NCBI GenBank assembly: GCA_030248225.1
Contig: JASANE010003410.1
Span: 1 to 64,000 of the forward strand
Reading direction: 5' to 3'
Length of the DNA stretch: 64,000 nucleotides
Origin: Trileptium ribeirensis
Taxonomy: Eukaryota; Nematoda; Enoplea; Enoplida; Thoracostomopsidae
This document shows positions 29,326-40,700 of the stretch, in pieces (within the stretch, counting starts at the first letter, position 1; every line of letters starts with the position of its first letter). A program made the position numbers and the translations under genes. The notes under the pieces are model-generated. The model saw only the letters and a program-made list of their open reading frames with translations. It was not told where the DNA came from and did no database searches.

Positions 29326-29880
29326 ATTAAGATTAAGGTTTAAGACATAGCCTTTAGTCTGAGGCTTTTGATTAGTCATAGTCTATTGGATACATCAAAC
29401 TTTAGTCTTAGGGTAAACCCATAAGCCACAAATAGACTATTCTATAAGACTTTGGGCTGTAAAGACTTGGCGTAAAATTAGCTTAAACTAATTTTAAGCC
29501 TAACGCTAAGGTAACGAACTATAAAGACTATGGGCCGTAGAATAAAACTAAAGACTAATCCACAAAATAAACCTTGGTGTAAACCTAGCTTAAACAAATT
29601 TTAAGCCTAAGATTAAGGTACGATTAGGCCTTACATCAAGACCAAGCCATAGATGAAGGCTAAGCCGTAGACGCAGGCTAAGCACTAAACTAAACCTAAT
29701 TCTTAGACTAAGATTAAGCCTTGACTGAGCCTTAGATCAGTCCTGACCGTTAGACCACGACCAAACGTTATAGACCAAGATTAAGCCTTATGTAAAGACC
29801 AAAACCATGGAGCAAGAGTAAGGCATGGACAAAGACAAGCCTGCCTTACGTTAAGCTTAAGCCATTTAGGCTAATTAAAG
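29326..29880. repeat. Heavily decayed short tandem repeat (TAAGCCTTAGACTAAG-like)
   Basis: For about 550 bp the sequence is made of shuffled TTAAGCCTAAG, TAGACTAAG and AAGCC words with a loose 6- or 12-base rhythm. On the opposite strand this reads as TTAGGC/TTAGTC variants. It has no coding features. It could be a decayed microsatellite or an interstitial telomere-like tract; the decay is too strong to decide. Confidence 0.6.
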
Positions 29881-30173
29881 CGGAGGTATTCATTAGACTA
29901 AGCGTTTATCTAAAGATGTAAACGACATTTAGTTGTGAACTATCATTTTAAGGAAATCGTTAATTATCCATCAATTTGTAGTCACATGCCGGCGGATATT
30001 CCACCAAGAAGTATTGAAGCCCTGTTATACAGTCATATCTCTTACACTTCACGTCAGACACAACAGAAAAATTTATTCAACACTAATGACTGGTGTGCCA
30101 CTACTTCATAGAAGTCGAGGTTAAAGCATATTTTATAAAGGCTGTGAAGGACATACATTTAAATGTGCTATGA

Positions 30174-30436
30174 AGTTTCGTACCACTGGAGTAATCTGCA
30201 GTAGTTCTTTAGGACATAATGTTCCCCAAATTGAAAAAATAGTTGAATCTACCACAGCTAGCAGTCCAGTGACGAATCCGCAATGGCGAAGCAATTTTAA
30301 ACGTTGTCACCCAAGCTATGAAATTATGCTTCATGGTAAATGGGCACATATGGCAGTAAATTATGCCACACGTCTTGATTATTCTCGCTTAATTCATACT
30401 ATTAATACATGTGGCTGGACTACTGTGAAAAAATGA
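30174..30436 (+). CDS. Unrecognised 87-codon ORF
   Basis: The frame opens at 30170-30174 and ends KK-stop at 30436, with CSSSLGHN, CHPSYEIMLHGKW and INTCGWTT. The composition is protein-like, but I recognise no family. It lies between a decayed repeat and a SINE cluster, so it is probably a transposon fragment or chance. Confidence 0.2.
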
Positions 30437-30479
30437 CTGCCTTGCTAGGCTGCAGGTAGCCCAGGTTTTCGAGACGAAG

Positions 30480-30725
30480 GCTTTAAGCAGTGGTCAAGTG
30501 AATTCTTGGTCTGAATTTAATTCTGAGTATTAAATTATTTACTAATATCATGAATTTTGCATTGCGACTAGCGTTGATCAAACCGCTGTCGATGCAATAA
30601 GACGATTCCGCGTCGCTTGGCTTAAAATCGCGATAGCTAACCACTGATCTATGACGACGTTGCTGTTGGGATATTAAAGGCTCTTCACAACGCGAGCGAA
30701 TAACAACCCGCATTCAACATAGATC
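30480..30725 (-). mobile_element. Diverged tRNA-derived SINE copy 1
   Basis: The segment AACGCGAGCGAATAACAAC (30687-30705) and the preceding CTGATCTATGACGACGTTGCTG match the SINE at 31971-32110 (ATGTGAGCGAATAACAAC; CTGAGCTATCTGAGAGCTG). On the minus strand an A-box-like TAGATCAGTGG and a weak B box near GCGGAATCG are in place. Confidence 0.5.
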
Positions 30726-31189
30726 CCGTGAGGAATGCTAGGCCTCAAAACATTTATAATCTGGGATCAAAACTCCCATATTCTAAGAAATTCTATTAGA
30801 GGTAAAGAAAATTACAGTATTTCGAACCACCATTTTCGTATACCCCGACCAAACCTTGTCACATCTTTCGCAAATTTATCGCACGCCCACCCTTCCAAAG
30901 TTCAGCTTAAGAAATAACAGGTTGTTAGTTATGTAGTCTAATTGCGCTTTAAAGCTAAATAATTCACATGCCATAATATACAGTGTCAATGCCATATTTG
31001 GTATAAACTGGCGACAATGACATCAGTCTAGAGGATCAGATATGAGATATTTCGTCGACATGTAAACCCGTTCTGCATCTATAAATTAGAACATACCTCA
31101 TCTTGCTGGAAAGGCGCATAAAAGTCTGACACTACCAAGTTCTATTCTAAATTTTCGTTGAGAGATTCCTATCAAATTTCCAAGTAGCG

Positions 31190-31325
31190 TTGAACAAACT
31201 GCTGTCGGGGTTATCAATAGTACGAGGTTTTTTCCCTTAACTCGCAAACGACTGAGGTGTGACCATTAGATTCCATAAGGCTTTTCACACCGTTACCAAA
31301 CACTCGGCTAAACGTCCACTACACA
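31190..31325 (-). mobile_element. Diverged tRNA-derived SINE copy 2
   Basis: Starts GTTGAACAAACTGCTGTCGG, like GTTGATCAAACCGCTGTCGA in copy 1 (30573). It continues with similarly spaced blocks to TTTTCACACCGTTACCAAACA. Strongly diverged, recognised only by comparison with copies 1 and 3. Confidence 0.35.
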
Positions 31326-31970
31326 AGTTAACTAGCTACTTAGTACTGTATGCGGCTTCCATAAGCAAACCATAGGCATTGACTGAAAATAGCGGTTTTC
31401 CAATGTAAATAGGATATTATTAATATTGCCTCTACTGCACTCTTCCATAAAGAAATACTAGGTAGTAAATCTTTTTATTTACACCAAATTAACAAGATAT
31501 CAATATTTTAATCAACATACGGTGAAGGCGCCACCTTCTGGATTCATTTTCAGCCACAGATCAATGCTAAGATTATAAAATCTCACATAAAATTCTATCA
31601 TTTTAACATAGATACACTGAAACGTTCCAGTGATAGTAACCCTGAGGGTCGCAAATAAAACGTAGGCTATGACTTAGCCTATGTTAAGGTCCTTACCACA
31701 GACACACAGCCTAAGCCGAGGGGCTACCCTCTCACGCTTAAACCCTCAGCTCTAAAAGCTGTTCTTTTTATAACGTTATAGCGCAACGTCCTCAGGGGTA
31801 CTTGGGAGAAATTTCCAATAATACTCAACCCAGGCAAAATAGACAACTGTCAGCGCATAGTATGCTACAAAAAATTAATTACGAACGTATAATTATGCGA
31901 TTGGTTAATTTTTAATTAACCCTTTCATGCCCGAATTAATTTGAGTATCGTGCAATGTTTGACAAACTCA

Positions 31971-32115
31971 AGCCTTCGCCAGGGATCGAACCCGAAACGT
32001 ACGGTTGAAACTTGTGTACACAAACCACTGAGCTATCTGAGAGCTGTTGCTCGGTTCCTGAAGGAACCTCACAATGTGAGCGAATAACAACGCACGTTCA
32101 AACGTACGATATACG
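31971..32115 (-). mobile_element. tRNA-derived SINE copy 3, with clear A and B boxes
   Basis: On the minus strand TAGCTCAGTGG (32024-32034) is followed 30 bases later by GGGTTCGATCCCT (31981-31993), a near-perfect tRNA B box. The acceptor arms do not pair, so it is not a working tRNA gene. It is the best-preserved member of the local SINE group. Confidence 0.7.
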
Positions 32116-34230
32116 ACAAACTCAGTAAACACAACGAGTCGTAATGTGCGTTTGGTCCATTTGGACCTTACGGGCATGAGAGGAATAAAATTCGATGAAC
32201 TCAATTAGGCTTATTATATATGGTGTCAACTACAAGTCTAGTGCGATTACCGGCATTATATTGTTTCTCAAATAGGCGCGATGCAATATTCGGGTTCTCA
32301 TTGAAAACATTACAAAACACAGTTCGTACCGCAATCCACCTACAGATCGTTATTTTCTCGAAACTATAACTAGTTCGCCTAAGGAGACGCTTTTTACTTT
32401 GAAATCTTATGACCAACTAGATATTGGATCGGTAGAACTGTTTTTTATATAAGGACAATGGAAAAATCGCGAAAGTATGACCTTTGGAAAACTTTGATGA
32501 CCTGTAATGTCTTTGTTGTCCTCTACATAATGAATGTTACCTTCAAAGCTTAGCTGTGTAGCAAATGGTTTTTACAATACTTTAGCATAACAAACAGACC
32601 GTTCATGAACGTTGGTGGTAGCCGCTATGCTATACAGAATCTTAGATTAATTCCTCTTGGCACTCCAAGCCAAGTAAGTCAAAAACAACCACATCATAGT
32701 AAGTGTTCGTGAATTCGATTACTTTGCTGCGAATTTGTCATCATAAAGCCTTGTGGATCAATACAGTAAGTTGTTGAAGTGGATAACCCTAAGCACCAAA
32801 AATTTTGTTAAAATGTTAACAAGGCATTCAACCACGTGTGCCTCCTAAATGTCAACCTTCTAAAACTGGAGTTTTTGAAAATTTAAAAAAATTTAGCCAC
32901 ACAGTATCATTTTGCGATATGGATGTTTTAAATTTGCCAGATCCGTCAACTTTTAACCGGACATTTATGAACCAGAGCAGGTATAAAGATCCTAAATGTA
33001 TTATTACTTTTTAGCAAACAGTGTTACTTTCTCACGAAGAACTACATTTCAACATGTTTATTAACAAAATTAATGTTTTATTCTTGAAAGGTAACACACA
33101 ATACATTAGAATCAGACCTGATTAATGGGTGTAACACCTATCAGAAACCATGAATGTAAATTTAGAACGATAAATTGACACGCTTACAACGTTATATATA
33201 AAAGGTTTGTCCCGATATGAGCCCAGTTGTTATATCCGTGCGACCGCTAATGATTCCAACGAGTTTGTAGGACTGAATACCGGGACGAGAATAATCGTGG
33301 AAGCATATTAAACAGTCTAGTGGTACTTCAAGATTGAGAAAAATCCAATGAAATTTTATGGATGGCGGAGGTTTGATCTTACGGGAACTATAAATGACAA
33401 AATATATTTCAAGGCTCGCCCAAAATTCACCAGTACTCTAACTCAGTAAAACCCAATTCTGCATTGCATTTCAACGCCATAACCTTGCAGCGTGGGTTAT
33501 TAAACGTATAGGTGGATTGACGCATTAAGGGTTGGATAGTTTTATATGTATTAACTGCTTTTGGCTCACTAATATAAACAATGAAGTTATGCTGGCACGA
33601 ACAAAGAAACGACATGCTTCTCTAATTTCGAAACTAGGTTCGCGCACTGAAAAACTTGGTCTCAAAATGTGTTCGACGACCTAAAAGCAACTCATAAAAA
33701 TTTAACCTATTTCTTAAAGGAAGCAATATATCTAAACAGTCAGGGTTTTTACAAAATTATAGAACATCTGCTTCCCCTGAGCATCTTTTTAATGTTTCGA
33801 TTGCGTCATCATAATGGTTACTGTGTAGCATCCAAATGGAGTAATGAAAATTATTTAGGGATTGTTCACACCTTGAAGCCATAAAATAATCAGATATAGG
33901 ACCTTAGCTTTTATTTGGAGTAGCTATATAAGCAATAACAATTAATGATTTTAAATGTTTTCGTAAGTTTTTAAATGCTTTGATATGGAGTTGTTACAAT
34001 TTTCATGATGGTAGCCGGAAACTCAAGTCATCTCTGTATGTCTTATTAGTTTTTTCAACATAATTCCAATTTTTATTACCAGTAGTTGAAAAATTCTAGT
34101 GTATCAGCTTTGTTTCGGCTCAGCAGTATTGAAATTGGTGTTAAACAGAAAATACTGGGAAAATAAATACACACTGCTTCAGTTTTGAAAACTCAAATTG
34201 GAATAATAAAATTCGGCTAGTACAGTGGCA
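32116..34230. other. Non-coding stretch, nothing recognised
   Basis: AT-rich sequence with only short, motif-free frames. It lies downstream (3') of CLP1 and presumably contains its 3' intergenic region. Confidence 0.45.
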
Positions 34231-34312
34231 GCGTGGCGTAGAAAAGTCATATATGCATGTCTCGAAATCGTGAGGCCGCGTGTTCTATTCCCATGTGTCG
34301 CATAATATCCCT
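34230..34312 (+). mobile_element. tRNA-related SINE head (Ser-like anticodon arm)
   Basis: GTGGCGTAGAAAAG (A box), GCATGTCTCGAAATCGTGAG (an anticodon-arm-like block) and GCGTGTTCTATTCCCATG (degenerate B box) occur in tRNA order. A related copy lies at 43582-43650. The decay of the B box indicates a pseudogene-like SINE. Confidence 0.5.
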
Positions 34313-34544
34313 GGAAAAAGAGTAAGAGAATGTTGTTCTAAGCTAAATACCTTGACAATCATTTAATACAAAAATTATTTTTATAATATAGAAAATTTTT
34401 TTCTACACTGTCTGTTGGATTCTGTCTAGTTTATCACTTATCGGAAGCCTCGCAGCGTTCATATCGTTCTTTAGATATTTTTAGCTTTCACTCACAACAA
34501 AACCACCTGACCCATCTAAGATTATTTTTATCGTTTTGCATCAT

Positions 34545-34757
34545 CTATGTCATTGCATCTAGATAGCTAATATCTGTCAATAGAAGAATGTTCCTCGGCA
34601 ACGGATGTGGCTGCGGTGATAACAGTGTCATCGTTTGGCGTTCCATGTTGACATCGGTGACGACAACGAACCCAGCAATGTTTGTTTTAAGAACGGCTTG
34701 ATCCGCAACTTCACACATGCTCACCGAAAGCAAGCGGTGTTGAAGCTCCTTTTTCGG
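34545..34757 (-). CDS. CLP1: CLP1 exon 7 and stop
   Basis: Acceptor TTTTTAG|CC, phase 0, 70 codons to the stop at 34545-34547. Encodes [26 protein letters not shown] and the conserved end [15 protein letters not shown]. Confidence 0.95.
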   Translation of the reverse strand, partial: PKKELQHRLLSVSMCEVADQAVLKTNIAGFVVVTDVNMERQTMTLLSPQPHPLPRNILLLTDISYLDAMT

Positions 34758-37700
34758 CTAAAAATGACGGTTGAATCTACTATACAATCTCCTATTTTCA
34801 GATCCGCATAACTAACTGTTCTGTAATGAACTCCGAGGACTGCTAAATAGTAGATACTAGAATCTTGAAAACATGAGAAAATCATTTCCTGCTTAAAGAT
34901 AATGGTATACTAGAATCTTGAGAAACATGAGAAAATCATTTCCTGGTTAAAGATGATCAAAAATAATTATTTCCGAACTAATTACAGTACTCGCCAAAAA
35001 TGACAGTCGCTCGCACGCGAGCTAAAAAATTATTTCTAAAAATAGAATTTACTATGACTTTAAGCTAGTGTTGAACAGGGCAAGAATTCTACCGGGTCCT
35101 ATGCCGGGGCTAGCATAGCGGGGCCGTGGCTAAGCTTGCCCCGGCAGGGACTAGCCGAAAATTACTGTGTTCAATTTTCCAGCGCATATAGAACATATAT
35201 ACCATATATACATACATGCCGACAGAGGGGTGGGAGGGAGTAAAATCCCCCTGGGAAGCCGGACTCTACCCGAGGAACGAGGTGAACTCATAGACGAAAA
35301 TTTGACGACCAAAAAAAGGTCCTCAGTGCCGTAGCGACCGTCCCCCCAGATAAATTTCGCCGGCTATCGCGGGTTTCCCTTCTCGAGGGGGTTCTACCCG
35401 ACTGGCATGTATGCATTGTGGGCATGTATGCAAATATAACAATAACTAAATCACTGTTTGATTACTACCCTTCAAGATTGTCACGTAAAAATAAATTTGA
35501 ACAATTGACCATATTGTATCATGCATCAAAACAATTATACTGAAACTCAAAATAAATCATTTTAAGATTTTAGTTTATTAGTTTAATAAATTGTACGTTG
35601 TAAGTAAAAGTTCACAGTTTCAGGAAGGTGGTGTGGAATTTGCACTGTCCTAGTTAGTAGCAAGTATTATATCTTCGGCTAAAGCTCCACATTGTTTATT
35701 TGTTCTACTAATTTGGTACCAAAAATATTTTTTTGAAACAGTAGCCCCGGCACCGAAATTTTGCCTTTACCGAGGCCGGGGCTTCGACGTTACCCCGGCA
35801 CGGGGCTAAATTTGTTACCCCGGTACATCCCTACTTTAAATAGCTTCGAAATCTCGAGCGATTGGCAATCTCGCAACTTGCTCAAACTCACTCGCTCAAA
35901 ATGTGAAGGTTATTTCCGGCGCGTACTACAGTATGAATTTTTTTGGCAAAACTTATCAGTTGACGTCAAGGTCCCATTAGTTGCCAAAAACGTTATCTTG
36001 CGATATATTTGATATTGTAGCTCGTTCTAAAAAAGTTTTGATTTGCTTCTGCTGAAAAATCGCTTTTAATTTCACAGATCGCAATAAATATTCCGTCTAT
36101 TTAGGCACAAAATCCTAAAAATGCTTTCTGTTGTAATGGAGCTAAGTGAAATTGTGTATATAAACACATTTTTGGACTACACTTTATTGTAGCAACTTTG
36201 AACCGCATGTGCCAATCAATGGCTTTTTGATATTTTACAAGTACAAAATTTAGTTGTAATGGAAGTTGCTATTGTTTTAATATAGACGCGAGCAAAAATG
36301 TGTATAAAAAGGAACGTAAGACGCGAATGAATGTAAACGCAAACGAACGCTAGAATGGTCGTTTTAAAATGCTGTCGCGCTAGTTTGTGAACGAAACCGT
36401 ACAAAGCAAACGATCGTTATAACGTTGCATTAAAAACGAACGTTGTTACGTTCATTTTTGTCACTTGCTTTTAGCTAGGACTATACTCACAGTTACGTTA
36501 CGTTACCATGTTAAAAACTTAACTATAAAAGTCAGTACACTAACAAATTTTTAGTTCCATGATATAAAGACGAAACGTAAAATTTCTCTATGTCATGGAT
36601 GTGCAAGTTTTGGAAGTTACAATCTTTGCTAGAAAGCACTGTCGCCTTCCAAACGAATGGACATCGATCAGAAATCGAACAATATTTACTTGTTTTCGAA
36701 CAACACTCGAACACATTTAAAAATTCGCCAAAACTTTCTAAGAGGTCTCAAAAATGCAAGTAAATTTGAGATTTCTCTAACGAATTTTGAGTGAACATCA
36801 ATCACACAGCAAACATATGAATCCTTATAAAAAATGAGGATTAACCCACCGGTACCGACACCAAACGAGTCCTTGTGTCTTCGGGTTTCATACCAAGCGG
36901 CATACACGAGTCGGGTAATGAAGGCGCGCCTATTTTATATATTGCTACATCGCGAAACGAAATTTGGAAGCTATGAGGATAGAACGGGGATCTCTGCGAA
37001 CCGTAAAAATATTCTTTCACCCTGTTCTTTCTGGCCATAATTCTTTGAGATCGCGAGCGTTCTTCGACACCGCCCGATTTAGGTTGATGAACAATTTTGA
37101 CGAATGTCGGCAAGTCCTTCTGAAGTTCATGGTATAAACGCTCGTGATCAATTACTACGACGACGTCAATTTCAAATGCTTCAGCCGCTGAGATCAAACA
37201 TTGATAGCCTTCACCTGAAAGAAAAATAATGAACGGCGCAAGTATATTTTATATCAATCTTAAATTCATCTGATCCAAACTTTTACAAAAGCAAAAATCT
37301 GTATGTTTGCGTAGCCATTTTTAAGTGGTTCAAGGCGCCCTTCGCAGATCACTCGTCTCACGATCTGTGCGCGGCGGTAGTTCTCTCAAGGATAACGCGC
37401 AGCAAGGGGCAAGAATTCGTGCTCCACGTAAATTCAGAGTTATTGGCTACGTCAAGACCCTGGTCGGGGAAAGGCACTCCCACGCCTCTCCTAGTACAAA
37501 ATGAAAGGATTTGCGGTGTAGCAAGCAGGAATGAGAAAGCATAAATGCAGTGGCTTCAAAACCGGCAACTGGGAGGCTGAGTGACAAACCATGATAAAAA
37601 GTCAAATACGATTGGTTTCTCAGCAGGTAGAGAGCTTGTCAATTCTCGTAGAACTTCCCGAAACCGTCGTGGAAGTAATACGTGAGATCAAACCAATGCT

Positions 37701-40700
37701 CTCGCGTTCTGAACATGCGACGCACACTGTTACATCGGCGCCGCTCTGAAAATGAGTTAAAGTTGGCAAAACAACTTAAGCTATCGAAACAAGTACAGAA
37801 TCACGGGCGCTGAAACGTGAGAACCTTCCTGAAAAAGGGCTACAAAAACCTACTGCATCACTCCCTAGTGACACGTAATATGAAAATTGCAGCACTATCT
37901 GACACTTGGCTTGATCATTCCGGTACAATAAGTCTAACTATGAGGAAGAATATTATAACCTCTATTCAGCAGCGAAGGAAGGTGGTTTACATGAAGTAGG
38001 TATAGTCCTACACAGTTGCGTTCGAAAACAGCCCCTCTCTTGGAAGGTACCAGTGCACAACTATTATCCGCCAAACTACACATACAACTGGACAATCATG
38101 TAGGTATGTGCAACAACACAGCATCACGGTGATAACAAAAAACAATCGTTCATAAATCTTTATAGAGGTAATAAGATCTTTAGAAAAACGCGACATTGTA
38201 CTCGTGAGCGGGGACTTAAATGCCCAAATAGGCCCGATACTAGCTGACAAATAACACATCATCGGTCGCTATTCTTTGGGCAAACGCAGCGACAACGGTA
38301 GCCGATTTTATGCGGCGCAACATCAATCATTTCATGTGAGCAAGTTCATATAAGCACAAAAAGCCATATCTCTGCAAGTAGACAGCACCAGACATAAAAT
38401 CGTATTACCAGCTATACCATATTGATAAACAAGAAGTAGACGTCATCTCTTCTGGACTGCCGTCGTTATTGGGACAAAGCTCTGCCTAGTGTCCAGGCAA
38501 TATTCGTCTCAAAGTACCGTTCGCGATTACACTGGCAACACTTTACAGCTACGTCCGGCCTGACATTTCACAGTTGAAGGACCCAGCAGCCCCCGGATGT
38601 TATTATGTCGGCCTTTCAAACCCGTTCAGCGGTTTATTACACAACGACGGTGCAAGTATCGAGGAAATGTGAAACAATTTGAAAGGCTGCTGGATTATAT
38701 CCGCCATAGATGAAGTAATCCGGCCCATGAGTACTAAGAAAAAGGCCAGTTGACTGGCTCCAAGCACAGTGCAGAAACCGGAAGAGCTGTGTCAAGGTCG
38801 CTGCCACAACCGAGCAACGAGATCAATTTTGCGAAAGTCGATTGACCACAGCATTATGATCGACAGGGACTCTTACTCACTGCAAGCGAGCTTACCCAAG
38901 CCGCACAGTATATTACACACAGTTACAAAAACTATTTTGCACAAGCCATAAGCTCTGCAATGCATGCGAAAAAGTAACATGCATAACAAGTGATGTCTCT
39001 GCTGCCCACTTTGTTCAGCTACTGAACAGGGTGACACCAGAATATCTATTAAAGGATACACATCTACAGATCGCTGGATGTTATGACATCACGACTGTAA
39101 ACATCCTCCAGCATGTGAGGAGATTACTAGGGCTATCAAAAGTGTCCGAAATGGGCGTGCTGCTGCAGAAGCCGGTCTGCCTCCTGAATGCTACAATGTT
39201 GTTAATACCGCCATGTTCCATTCATGTTCGATATGGATCCACAAAACGATTCCCAACGACTGGCGCATTGCTATTCTAATACCATTCCATAAGGGACCTC
39301 AACCTTAAATATTACGAGGTCATAATAGCGCATCGATTTAAGCACACCCAGCAGAGGTACACCACCGATGATTCCGCCTGGACGAAGTACTATTGATAAG
39401 ATATTTTGCCTGCGCATTCTCCTTGTAACAGTACAAGAATTCCGAAGACAGGTTTTAGTCACATTTATCGATTTTTAGTAGACAATACAATTACTCTGGA
39501 TTCTGACCCCATGGAAGGTATATTAAAAATACTGGTCATTAATTTAGTGTCGGATATAGGGTTTTCTGGGCCGACAAGCTCATTGCGAGTGTCAAAAATA
39601 TTGTGTGGCAAATATTTTTCACACTTCTGCTTCGGGAGATTGTTCTCACCACTAGAATTCTGGCTCGCAAGCGAGCTTCACTAGTTAACTGCGCATCAAT
39701 CATTTATGGCATTTTCGCTTTTTTCGGTCCCCAAGTTAATCGGGGAAGATACCCCCAGTTTTACCTGAGGGATACTAAAATTCTCGCCACATAAGCCGTC
39801 AGTTCCATTTGATAGCACCCAGTATGGTTCCTCCAAGTACTTTGGAGGCAGTTTGAGAAAGCCTATTAGATAATAAATACCAAAATTTTATTCAGAACAA
39901 AGAAGGTTTGACCATTCAATTCCTGAACCCAAAGATGGAGAAATTCACACGTTATCCTAAATTGTAGGCATGTTTACCGCTGCCTAGGAGCCAATGACAT
40001 AGTGAGACAGATACTGTTCCAAAAGATACTCCATACAAAGTGTCAAATTAGAAATAATAAGTTGCAATTTCTTGTGCTGTAACATATTATCCTGATTCTT
40101 CACAACTAGAGCTAATAACACAAAATCGGATATCTCTAATTTTTTATTATATATGGCGAGTAACCGTAGGTACATATTAAAAACACTTACCTGTGTGCTC
40201 CCTATTCCTTGATGTGCGACTAAACTTAAGATGGTCCTGCTAACCATCCTATTTTCCAATACACTATGTCGAACCCATATTTATTGTTACGGAACAAATA
40301 GGAAATTAGATTCAATTCATAGCTAGCTCAAACTTAGAGGTTTGCAGAGAGGCAATGACAGCACAGTAACACATTGTAGGTTTAAAATAGGATTCATCTC
40401 TGTTCGCTAATAAATTCAATGTAACTGTGACATCATAAACTAAACGGTTCTATTATTTATGTAAGAGTTTGCGAACTACATCCTTGTTAATTAAAACCCG
40501 ATCAAATTTTGTTCGTGAACAAAAACTTTCTTTTTAGACCGACTCGAAAATATTCGTTAACTCAATTTTTTACAAAAAAACAAAATAGTATGATCGGTGG
40601 GATTATCTACAGTTTAGTTGCCATGAGGTAAAGGTTAATCAATTCTCAGTTTTAGACCAATACCAAATCGAAGTTTGTTGCAATCCATCTATAACATAAC

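Noticed and set aside
30405..30425. INTCGWTT in the ORF at 30174-30436 resembles INTCGWTK of CLP1 exon 5.
   Set aside because: Only seven residues match and nothing around them aligns with CLP1; treated as chance.
31971..32060. Possible functional tRNA gene on the minus strand (perfect B box, good A box).
   Set aside because: Acceptor and D-arm pairing fail and two similar diverged copies lie nearby, so it is a SINE head.
34230..34312. Possible tRNA-Ser gene (CTCGAAA anticodon-like loop).
   Set aside because: Degenerate B box and no acceptor stem; a related fragment in a CLP1 intron supports a SINE.
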